Source: Metallyticus violacea (lineage: Eukaryota; Arthropoda; Insecta; Mantodea; Metallyticidae). From it: a DNA stretch of 64,000 nucleotides. A program made the position numbers and the translations under genes. The notes under the pieces were generated by a model. It made no database searches. It was not told the origin of the DNA and saw only the letters and a list, made by a program, of their open reading frames with translations. Shown here piece after piece: positions 35,096 to 46,440 of this stretch. The stretch lies in assembly GCA_030762175.1 (NCBI GenBank), contig JAUJEO010000019.1:5958001-6022000 (forward strand). The letters run 5' to 3'. Each line of letters starts with the position of its first letter. Within the stretch, counting starts at the first letter, position 1.

Positions 35096-36760
35096 TTTTT
35101 TTCGAAGTTTGGAAACTTCGTTAGAATCACTTTTTTTCCGTTCTTATTTGAGATAACTTGTTCTCTTTCATTATACTAGTTTGATAGCCTGAGACAAGCA
35201 TATTATGCGCAAAGAATCTCGAAAAGAAAAAAATTTTTTTTCGAAGTTTGGAAACTTCGTTAGAATCACTTTTTTTCCGTTCTTATTTAAGATTACTGGT
35301 TCTCTTTCATTATACTAGTTTGATAGCCTCAGACAAGCATATTATGCGCAAAGAATCTCGAAAAGAAAAAAATTTTATTTCGAAGTTTGGAAACTTCGTT
35401 AGAATCACTTTTTTTCCGTTCTTATTTGAGATAACTGGTTCTCTTTCATTATACTATTTTGATAGCCTCAGAAAAGCATATTATGCGCAAAGAATCTCTA
35501 AAAGAAAAAATTTTTTTTTCGAAGTTTGGAAACTTCGTTGGAATCACTTTTTTTCCGTTCTTATTTGAGATAACTGGTTCTCTTTCATTATACTAGTTTG
35601 ATAGCCTCAGAAAAGCATAGGTATGCGCAAAGAATCTCGAAAAGAAAAAAATTTTTTTTCGAAGTTTGGAAACTTCGTTAGAATCACTTTTTTTCCATTC
35701 TTATCTGAGATAACTGGTTCTCTTTCATTATACTAGTTTGATAGCCTCAGACAAGCATATTATGCGCAAAGAATCTCGAAAAGAAAAAATTTTTTTTTCG
35801 AAGTTTGGAAACTTCGTTAGAATCACTTTTTTTCCATTCTTATTTGAGATAACTTGTTCTCTTTCATTATACTTGTTTGATAGCCTTAGACAAGCATATT
35901 ATGCGCAAAGAATCTCGAAAAGAAAAAAATTTTTTTTCGAAGTTTGGAAACTTCGTTAGAATCACTTTTTTTCCGTTCTTATCTGAGATAACTGGTTCTC
36001 TTTCATTATACTAGTTTGATAGCCTCAGACAAGCATATTATGCGCAAAGAATCTCGAAAAGAAAAAAATTTTTTTTCGAAGTTTGGAAACTTCGTTAGAA
36101 TCACTTTTTTTCCGTTCTTATTTGAGATAACTTGTTCTCTTTCATTATACTAGTTTGATAGCCTTAGACAAGCATATTATGCGCAAAGAATCTCGAAAAG
36201 AAAAAAATTTTTTTTCGAAGTTTGGAAACTTCGTTAGAATCACTTTTTTCCGTTCTTATTTGAGATAACTGGTTCTCTTTCATTATACTAGTTTGATAGC
36301 CTCAGAAAAGCATAGGTATGCGCAAAGAATCTAGAAAAGAAAAAAATTCTTTTTCGAAGATTGAAAACCTCGTTAGAATCACTTTTTTTCCGTTCTTATT
36401 TGAGATAACTGGTTCTCTTTCATTATACTAGTTTGATAGCCTCAGACAAGCATATTATGCGCAAAGAATCTCGAAAAGAAAAAAATTTTTTTTCGAAGTT
36501 TGGAAACTTCGTTATAATCACTTTTTTTCCATTCTTATTTGAGATAACTTGTTCTCTTTCATTATACTTGTTTGATAGCCTCAGACAAGCATATTATGCG
36601 CAAAGAATCTCGAAAAGAAAAAAAATTTTTTTCGAAGTTTGGAAACTTCGTTAGAATCACTTTTTTTCCGTTCTTATTTGAGATAACTGGTTCTCTTTCA
36701 TTATACTAGTTTGATCGCCTCAGACAAGCATATTATGCGCAAAGAATCTCGAAAAGAAAA
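35096..36760 (+). repeat. 55-unit-offset duplication, copy 1
   Basis: Matches 42742-44390 at +7,636 bp. Shared, in order: CCTGAGAC (35189), an A7T4AT3 tract, AATCTCTAAAAG with CTTCGTTGG, the GG-centred unit (35620), TTATCTGAG, a second GG-centred unit (36315) and GATCGCC (near 36714). Differences near 36505 (CGTTATAATC versus CCTTAGAATC) show later exchange inside the block. Confidence 0.8.
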
Positions 36761-39700
36761 AATTTTTTTTTCGAAGTTAGGAAACTTCCTTAGAATCACT
36801 TTTTTTCCGTTCTTATTTCAGATTACTGGTTCTCTTTCATTATACTAGTTTGATAGCCTCAGACAAGCATATTTTGCGCAAAGAATCTCGAAAAGATTAA
36901 AATTTTATTTCGAAGTTTGGAAACTTCGTTAGAATCACTTTTTTTCCGTTCTTATTTGAGATAACTGGTTCTCTTTCATTATACTAGTTTGATAGCCTCA
37001 GACAAGCATATTATGCGCAAAGAATCTCGAAAAGAAAAAAATTTTTTTTCGAAGTTTGGAAACTTCGTTAGAATCACTTTTTTTCCGTTCTTATTTGAGA
37101 TAACTTGTTCTCTTTCATTATACTAGTTTGATAGCCTTAGACAAGCATATTATGCGCAAAGAATCTGGAAAAGAAAAAATTTTTTTTTCGAAGTTAGGAA
37201 ACTTCGTTAGAATCACTTTTTTTCCGTTCTTATTTAAGATTACTGGTTCTCTTTCATTATACTAGTTTGATAGCCTCAGACAAGCATATTTTGCGCATAG
37301 AATCTCGAAAAGATTAAAATTTTATTTCGAAGTTTGGAAACTTCGTTAGAATCACTTTTTTTCCGTTCTTATTTGAGATAACTGGTTCTCTTTCATTATA
37401 CTAGTTTGATAGCCTCAGGCAAGCATATTATGCGCAAAGAATCTCGAAAAGAAAAAAATTTTTTTTCGAAGTTTGGAAACTTCCTTAGAATCACTTTTTT
37501 TCCATTCTTATTTGAGATAACTTGTTCTCTTTCATTATACTTGTTTGATAGCCTTAGACAAGCATATTATGCACAAAGAATCTCGAAAAGAAAAAAATTT
37601 TTTTTCGAAGTTTGGAAACTTCGTTATAATCACTTTTTTCCGTTCTTATTTAAGATTACTGGTTCTCTTTCATTATACTAGTTTGATAGCCTCAGACAAG
37701 CATATTATGCGCAAAGAATCTCGAAAAGAAAAAAATTTTTTTTCGAAGTTTGGAAACTTCGTTAGAATCACTTTTTTTCCGTTCTTATTTGAGATAACTT
37801 GTTCTCTTTCATTATACTAGTTTGATAGCCTTAGACAAGCATATTATGCGCAAAGAATCTCGAAAAGAAAAAAATTTTTTTTTGAAGTTTGGAAACTTCC
37901 TTAGAATCACTTTTTTTCCATTCTTATTTGAGATAACTTGTTCTCTTTCATTATACTTGTTTGATAGCCTTAGACAAGCATATTATGCGCAAAGAATCTC
38001 GAAAAGAAAAAATTTTTTTTCGAAGTTTGGAAACTTCGTTAGAATCACTTTTTTTCCGTTCTTATTTGAGATAACTGGTTCTCTTTCATTATACTAGTTT
38101 GATAGCCTCAGACAAGCATATTATGCGCAAAGAATCTCGAAAAGAAAAAAATTTTTTTTCGAAGTTTGGAAATTTCCTTAGAAATACTTTTTTTCCATTC
38201 TTATTTGAGATAACTTGTTCTCTTTCATTATACTTGTTTGATAGCCTTAGACAAGCATATTATGCGCAAAGAATCTCGAAAAGAAAAAAATTTTTTTTCG
38301 AAGTTTGGAAACTTCGTTATAATCACTTTTTTTCCGTTCTTATTTAAGATTACTGGTTCTCTTTCATTATACTAGTTTGATAGCCTCAGACATGCATATT
38401 ATGCGCAAAGAATCTCGAAAAGAAAAAAATTTTTTTTCGAAGTTTGGAAACTTCGTTAGAATCACTTTTTTTCCGTTCTTATTTGAGATAACTTGTTCTC
38501 TTTCATTATACTAGTTTGATAGCCTCAGACAAGCATATTATGCGCAAAGAATCTCGAAAAGAAAAAAATTTTTTTTCGAAGTTTGGAAACTTCCTTAGAA
38601 TCACTTTTTTTCCATTCTTATTTGAGATAACTTGTTCTCTTTCATTATACTAGTTTGATAGCCTTAGACAAGCATATTATGCGCAAAGAATCTCGAAAAG
38701 AAAAAAATTTTTTTTCGAAGTTTGGAAACTTCGTTAGAATCACTTTTTTTCCGTTCTTATTTAAGATAACTTGTTCTCTTTCATTATACTAGTTTGATAG
38801 CCTTAGACAAGCATATTATGCGCAAAGAATCTCGAAAAGAAAAAAATTTTTTTTCGAAGTTTGGAAACTTCCTTAGAATCACTTTTTTTCCATTCTTATT
38901 TGAGATAACTTGTTCTCTTTCATTATACTTGTTTGATAGCCTGAGACAAGCATATTATGCGCAAAGAATCTCGAAAAGAAAAAAATTTTTTTTCGAAGTT
39001 TGGAAACTTCGTTAGAATCACTTTTTTTCCGTTCTTATTTGAGATAACTGGTTCTCTTTCATTATACTAGTTTGATAGCCTCAGACAAGCATATTATGCG
39101 CAAAGAATCTCGAAAAGAAAAAATTTTTTTTTCGAAGTTTGGAAACTTCGTTAGAATCACTTTTTTTCCGTTCTTATCTGAGATAACTGGTTCTCTTTCA
39201 TTATACTAGTTTGATAGCCTCAGACAAGCATATTATGCGCAAAGAATCTCGAAAAGAAAAAAAAATTTTTTCGAAGTTTGGAAACTTCGTTAGAATCACT
39301 TTTTTTCCGTTCTTATTTGAGATAACTTGTTCTCTTTCATTATACTAGTTTGATAGCCTTAGACAAGCATATTATGCGCAAAGAATCTCGAAAAGAAAAA
39401 AATTTTTTTTCGAAGTTTGGAAACTTCGTTAGAATCACTTTTTTTCCGTTCTTATTTGAGATAACTGGTTCTCTTTCATTATACTAGTTTGATAGTCTCA
39501 GAAAAGCATATTATGCGCAAAGAATCTAGAAAAAAAAAAAATTCTTTTCGAAGATTGGAAACCTCGTTAGAATCACTTTTTTTCCGTTCTTATTTGAGAT
39601 AACTGGTTCTCTTTCATTGTACTAGTTTGATAGCCTCAGACAAGCATATTATGCGCAAAGAATCTCGAAAAAAAAAAAATTTTTTTTCGAAGTTTGGAAA

Positions 39701-39782
39701 CTTCCTTAGAATCACTTTTTTTCCATTCTTATTTGAGATAACTTGTTCTCTTTCATTATACTTGTTTGATAGCCTTAGACAT

Positions 39783-40891
39783 CCATATTATGCGCAAAGA
39801 ATCTCGAAAAGAAAAAAATTTTTTTTCGAAGTTTGGAAACTTCGTTAGATTCACTTTTTTTCCGTTCTTATTTGAGATAACTGGTTCTCTTTCATTATAC
39901 TAGTTTGATAGCCTCAGACAAGCATATTATGCGCAAAGAATCTCGAAAAGAAAAAAAATTTTTTTCGAAGTTTGGAAACTTCCTTAGAATCACTTTTTTT
40001 CCATTCTTATTTGAGATAACTTGTTCTCTTTCATTATACTTGTTTGATAGCCTTAGACAAGCATATTATGCACAAAGAATCTCGAAAAGAAAAAAATTTT
40101 TTTTCGAAGTTTGGAAACTTCGTTATAATCACTTTTTTCCGTTCTTATTTAAGATTACTGGTTCTCTTTCATTATACTAGTTTGATAGCCTCAGACAAGC
40201 ATATTATGCGCAAAGAATCTCGAAAAGAAAAAAATTTTTTTCGAAGTTTGGAAACTTCGTTAGAATCACTTTTTTTCCGTTCTTATTTGAGATAACTTGT
40301 TATCTTTCATTATACTAGTTTGATAGCCTTAGACAAGCATATTATGCGCAAAGAATCTCGAAAAGAAAAAATTTTTTTTTCGAAGTTAGGAAACTTCGTT
40401 AGAATCACTTTTTTTCCGTTCTTATTTAAGATTACTGGTTCTCTTTCATTATACTAGTTTGATAGCCTCAGACAAGCATATTTTGCGCAAAGAATCTCGA
40501 AAAGATTAAAATTTTATTTCGAAGTTTGGAAACTTCGTTAGAATCACTTTTTTTCCGTTCTTATTTGAGATAACTGGTTCTCTTTCATTATACTAGTTTG
40601 ATAGCCTCAGACAAGCATATTATGCGCAAAGAATCTCGAAAAGAAAAAAATTTTTTTTCGAAGTTTGGAAACTTCCTTAGAATCACTTTTTTTCCATTCT
40701 TATTTGAGATAACTTGTTCTCTTTCATTATACTAGTTTGATAGCCTTAGACAAGCATATTATGCGCAAAGTATCTCGAAAAGAAAAAAATTTTTTTTCGA
40801 AGTTTGGAAACTACGTTAGAATCACTTTTTTCCGTTCTTATTTAAGATTACTGGTTCTCTTTCATTATACTAGTTTGATAGCCTCAGACAA
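39783..40891 (+). repeat. 8-unit tandem duplication, copy 1
   Basis: Directly repeated at 40892-42006 with an offset of 1,109 bp. Shared rare variants are AGATTCAC, TGTTATC (40296 region) and CAAAGTATCTC (40767). The only difference I found is CTACG at 40811 versus CTTCG at the matching place, so this duplication is recent. The same run is also present in older form 11,526 bp downstream (51310-52500). Confidence 0.85.
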
Positions 40892-42006
40892 GCATATTAT
40901 GCGCAAAGAATCTCGAAAAGAAAAAAATTTTTTTTCGAAGTTTGGAAACTTCGTTAGATTCACTTTTTTTCCGTTCTTATTTGAGATAACTGGTTCTCTT
41001 TCATTATACTAGTTTGATAGCCTCAGACAAGCATATTATGCGCAAAGAATCTCGAAAAGAAAAAAAATTTTTTTCGAAGTTTGGAAACTTCCTTAGAATC
41101 ACTTTTTTTCCATTCTTATTTGAGATAACTTGTTCTCTTTCATTATACTTGTTTGATAGCCTTAGACAAGCATATTATGCACAAAGAATCTCGAAAAGAA
41201 AAAAATTTTTTTTCGAAGTTTGGAAACTTCGTTATAATCACTTTTTTCCGTTCTTATTTAAGATTACTGGTTCTCTTTCATTATACTAGTTTGATAGCCT
41301 CAGACAAGCATATTATGCGCAAAGAATCTCGAAAAGAAAAAAATTTTTTTCGAAGTTTGGAAACTTCGTTAGAATCACTTTTTTTCCGTTCTTATTTGAG
41401 ATAACTTGTTATCTTTCATTATACTAGTTTGATAGCCTTAGACAAGCATATTATGCGCAAAGAATCTCGAAAAGAAAAAATTTTTTTTTCGAAGTTAGGA
41501 AACTTCGTTAGAATCACTTTTTTTCCGTTCTTATTTAAGATTACTGGTTCTCTTTCATTATACTAGTTTGATAGCCTCAGACAAGCATATTTTGCGCAAA
41601 GAATCTCGAAAAGATTAAAATTTTATTTCGAAGTTTGGAAACTTCGTTAGAATCACTTTTTTTCCGTTCTTATTTGAGATAACTGGTTCTCTTTCATTAT
41701 ACTAGTTTGATAGCCTCAGACAAGCATATTATGCGCAAAGAATCTCGAAAAGAAAAAAATTTTTTTTCGAAGTTTGGAAACTTCCTTAGAATCACTTTTT
41801 TTCCATTCTTATTTGAGATAACTTGTTCTCTTTCATTATACTAGTTTGATAGCCTTAGACAAGCATATTATGCGCAAAGTATCTCGAAAAGAAAAAAATT
41901 TTTTTTCGAAGTTTGGAAACTTCGTTAGAATCACTTTTTTCCGTTCTTATTTAAGATTACTGGTTCTCTTTCATTATACTAGTTTGATAGCCTCAGACAA
42001 GCATAT
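40892..42006 (+). repeat. 8-unit tandem duplication, copy 2
   Basis: Near-identical to 39783-40891. It ends where TTATGCGC becomes TTTTGCGCATAG at about 42007. From there the sequence follows 37290 onward at +4,717 bp, so the edge is also a block junction. Confidence 0.85.
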
Positions 42007-42676
42007 TTTGCGCATAGAATCTCGAAAAGATTAAAATTTTATTTCGAAGTTTGGAAACTTCGTTAGAATCACTTTTTTTCCGTTCTTATTTGAGATAACT
42101 GGTTCTCTTTCATTATACTAGTTTGATAGCCTCAGGCAAGCATATTATGCGCAAAGAATCTCGAAAAGAAAAAAATTTTTTTTCGAAGTTTGGAAACTTC
42201 CTTAGAATCACTTTTTTTCCATTCTTATTTGAGATAACTTGTTCTCTTTCATTATACTTGTTTGATAGCCTTAGACAAGCATATTATGCACAAAGAATCT
42301 CGAAAAGAAAAAAATTTTTTTTCGAAGTTTGGAAACTTCGTTATAATCACTTTTTTCCGTTCTTATTTAAGATTACTGGTTCTCTTTCATTATACTAGTT
42401 TGATAGCCTCAGACAAGCATATTATGCGCAAAGAATCTCGAAAAGAAAAAAATTTTTTTTCGAAGTTTGGAAACTTCGTTAGAATCACTTTTTTTCCGTT
42501 CTTATTTGAGATAACTTGTTCTCTTTCATTATACTAGTTTGATAGCCTTAGACAAGCATATTATGCGCAAAGAATCTCGAAAAGAAAAAAATTTTTTTTT
42601 GAAGTTTGGAAACTTCCTTAGAATCACTTTTTTTCCATTCTTATTTGAGATAACTTGTTCTCTTTCATTATACTTG

Positions 42677-42815
42677 TTTGATAGCCTTAGACAAGCATAT
42701 TATGCGCAAAGAATCTCGAAAAGATTAAAATTTTATTTCGAAGTTTGGAAACTTCGTTAGAATCACTTTTTTTCCGTTCTTATTTGAGATAACTTGTTCT
42801 CTTTCATTATACTAG
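42677..42815 (+). repeat. Chimeric monomer at a block junction
   Basis: The left half is an ordinary unit (TACTTG before it, CCTTAGAC, TTATGCGC). After CGAAAAG it becomes the ATTAAAATTTTATTT class. Upstream sequence follows 37406 onward at +4,717 bp; downstream follows 35096 onward at +7,636 bp. The join is therefore in or next to CGAAAAGA at the edge of the A/T tract, in register. Confidence 0.75.
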
Positions 42816-44390
42816 TTTGATAGCCTGAGACAAGCATATTATGCGCAAAGAATCTCGAAAAGAAAAAAATTTTTTTTCGAAGTTTGGAAACTTCGTTAGA
42901 ATCACTTTTTTTCCGTTCTTATTTAAGATTACTGGTTCTCTTTCATTATACTAGTTTGATAGCCTCAGACAAGCATATTATGCGCAAAGAATCTCGAAAA
43001 GAAAAAAATTTTATTTCGAAGTTTGGAAACTTTTTTAGAATCACTTTTTTTCCGTTCTTATTTGAGATAACTGGTTCTCTTTCATTATACTATTTTGATA
43101 GCCTCAGAAAAGCATATTATGCGCAAAGAATCTCTAAAAGAAAAAATTTTTTTTTCGAAGTTTGGAAACTTCGTTGGAATCACTTTTTTTCCGTTCTTAT
43201 TTGAGATAACTGGTTCTCTTTCATTATACTAGTTTGATAGCCTCAGAAAAGCATAGGTATGCGCAAAGAATCTCGAAAAGAAAAAAATTTTTTTTCGAAG
43301 TTTGGAAACTTCGTTAGAATCACTTTTTTTCCATTCTTATCTGAGATAACTGGTTCTCTTTCATTATACTAGTTTGATAGCCTCAGACAAGCATATTATG
43401 CGCAAAGAATCTCGAAAAGAAAAAATTTTTTTTTCGAAGTTTGGAAACTTCGTTAGAATCACTTTTTTTCCATTCTTATTTGAGATAACTTGTTCTCTTT
43501 CATTATACTTGTTTGATAGCCTTAGACAAGCATATTATGCGCAAAGAATCTCGAAAAGAAAAAAATTTTTTTTCGAAGTTTGGAAACTTCGTTAGAATCA
43601 CTTTTTTTCCGTTCTTATCTGAGATAACTGGTTCTCTTTCATTATACTAGTTTGATAGCCTCAGACAAGCATATTATGCGCAAAGAATCTCGAAAAGAAA
43701 AAAATTTTTTTTCGAAGTTTGGAAACTTCGTTAGAATCACTTTTTTTCCGTTCTTATTTGAGATAACTTGTTCTCTTTCATTATACTAGTTTGATAGCCT
43801 TAGACAAGCATATTATGCGCAAAGAATCTCGAAAAGAAAAAAATTTTTTTTCGAAGTTTGGAAACTTCGTTAGAATCACTTTTTTCCGTTCTTATTTGAG
43901 ATAACTGGTTCTCTTTCATTATACTAGTTTGATAGCCTCAGAAAAGCATAGGTATGCGCAAAGAATCTAGAAAAGAAAAAAATTTTTTTTCGAAGATTGG
44001 AAACCTCGTTAGAATCACTTTTTTTCCGTTCTTATTTGAGATAACTGGTTCTCTTGCATTATACTAGTTTGATAGCCTCAGACAAGCATATTATGCGCAA
44101 AGAATCTCGAAAAGAAAAAAATTTTTTTTCGAAGTTTGGAAACTTCCTTAGAATCACTTTTTTTCCATTCTTATTTGAGATAACTTGTTCTCTTTCATTA
44201 TACTTGTTTGATAGCCTTAGACAAGCATATTATGCGCAAAGAATCTCGAAAAGAAAAAAAATTTTTTTCGAAGTTTGGAAACTTCGTTAGAATCACTTTT
44301 AATCCGTTCTTATTTGAGATAACTGGTTCTCTTTCATTATACTAGTTTGATCGCCTCAGACAAGCATATTATGCGCAAAGAATCTCGAAA
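42742..44390 (+). repeat. 55-unit-offset duplication, copy 2
   Basis: Same ordered variants as 35096-36760. The left edge lies inside the chimeric unit 42677-42815. Private changes are CTTTTTTAG (43030), CTTGCATT (44054) and CTTTTAATCCG (44297). The part from CCTGAGAC to TTATCTGAG also recurs at 47190-47900 and 53800-54600, and in less complete form at 57750-58800, 59830-60850 and 8860-9590. Confidence 0.8.
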
Positions 44391-46440
44391 AGAAAAAAAT
44401 TTTTTTTCGAAGTTTGGAAACTTCCTTAGAATCACTTTTTTTCCATTCTTATTTGAGATAACTTGTTCTCTTTCATTATACTTGTTTGATAGCCTTAGAC
44501 TAGCATATTATGCGCAAAGAATCTCGAAAAGAAAAAAATTTTTTTTCGAAGTTTGGAAACTTCGTTATAATCACTTTTTTCCGTTCTTATTTAAGATTAC
44601 TGGTTCTCTTTCATTATACTAGTTTGATAGCCTCAGACAAGCATATTATGCGCAAAGAATCTCGAAAAGAAAAAAATTTTTTTTCGAAGTTTGGAAACTT
44701 CGTTAGAATCACTTTTTTTCCGTTCTTATTTGAGATAACTTGTTCTCTTTCATTATACTAGTTTGATAGCCTTAGACAAGCATATTATGCGCAAAGAATC
44801 TGGAAAAGAAAAAATTTTTTTTTCGAAGTTAGGAAACTTCGTTAGAATCACTTTTTTTCCGTTCTTATTTAAGATTACTGGTTCTCTTTCATTATACTAG
44901 TTTGATAGCCTCAGACAAGCATATTTTGCGCATAGAATCTCGAAAAGATTAAAATTTTATTTCGAAGTTTGGAAACTTCGTTAGAATCACTTTTTTTCCG
45001 TTCTTATTTGAGATAACTGGTTCTCTTTCATTATACTAGTTTGATAGCCTCAGGCAAGCATATTATGCGCAAAGAATCTCGAAAAGAAAAAAATTTTTTT
45101 TCGAAGTTTGGAAACTTCCTTAGAATCACTTTTTTTCCATTCTTATTTGAGATAACTTGTTCTCTTTCATTATACTAGTTTGATAGCCTTAGACAAGCAT
45201 ATTATGCGCAAAGAATCTCGAAAAGAAAAAAATTTTTTTTCGAAGTTTGGAAACTTCGTTAGAATCACTTTTTTTCCGTTCTTATTTAAGATAACTTGTT
45301 CTCTTTCATTATACTAGTTTGATAGCCTTAGACAAGCATATTATGCGCAAAGAATCTCGAAAAGAAAAAAATTTTTTTTCGAAGTTTGGAAACTTCCTTA
45401 GAATCACTTTTTTTCCATTCTTATTTGAGATAACTTGTTCTCTTTCATTATACTTGTTTGATAGCCTTAGACAAGCATATTATGCGCAAAGAATCTCGAA
45501 AAGAAAAAAATTTTTTTTCGAAGTTTGGAAACTTCGTTAGAATCACTTTTTTTCCGTTCTTATTTGAGATAACTGGTTCTCTTTCATTATACTAGTTTGA
45601 TAGTCTCAGAAAAGCATATTATGCGCAAAGAATCTAGAAAAGAAAAAAATTTTTTTTCGAAGATTGGAAACCTCGTTAGAATCACTTTTTTTCCGTTCTT
45701 ATTTGAGATAACTGGTTCTCTTTCATTATACTAGTTTGATAGCTTCAGACAAGCATATTATGCGCAAAGAATCTCGAAAAGAAAAAAATTTTTTTTCGAA
45801 GTTTGGATACTTCCTTAGAATCACTTTTTTTCCATTCTTATTTGAGATAACTTGTTCTCTTTCATTATACTTGTTTGATAGCCTTAGACAAGCATATTAT
45901 GCGCAAAGAATCTCGAAAAGAAAAAAATTTTATTTCGAAGTTTGGAAACTTCGTTAGAATCACTTTTTTTCCGTTCTTATTTGAGATAACTGGTTCTCTT
46001 TCATTATACTAGTTTGATAGCCTCAGACAAGCATATTATGCGCAAAGAATCTCGAAAAGAAAAAAATTTTTTTTCGAAGTTTGGAAACTTCGTTAGAATC
46101 ACTTTTTTTCCGTTCTTATTTGAGATAACTTGTTCTCTTTCATTATACTAGTTTGATAGCCTTAGACAAGCATATTATGCGCAAAGAATCTCGAAAAGAA
46201 AAAAATTTTTTTTCGAAGTTTGGAAACTTCGTTATAATCACTTTTTTCCGTTCTTATTTAAGATTACTGGTTCTCTTTCATTATACTAGTTTGATAGCCT
46301 CAGACAAGCATATAATGCGCAAAGAATCTCGAAAAGAAAAAAATTTTTTTTCGAAGTTTGCAAACTTCGTTAGAATCACTTTTTTCCGTTCTTATTTGAG
46401 ATAACTTGTTCTCTTTCATTATACTAGTTTGATAGCCTTA
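44055..46440 (+). repeat. 79-unit-offset duplication, upstream copy
   Basis: Matches 55027-57411 at +10,971 to +10,972 bp. Shared rare variants are GATCGCC (44349), GACTAGC (44498), GCGCATAG (44930), CAGGC (45053), GGATACTTCC (45807) and TTTGCAAAC (46359). Beyond about 46580 an ATTAAAA-class unit is lost from the other copy, and the offset falls to 10,833 bp (78 units) through about 47900. Confidence 0.83.
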
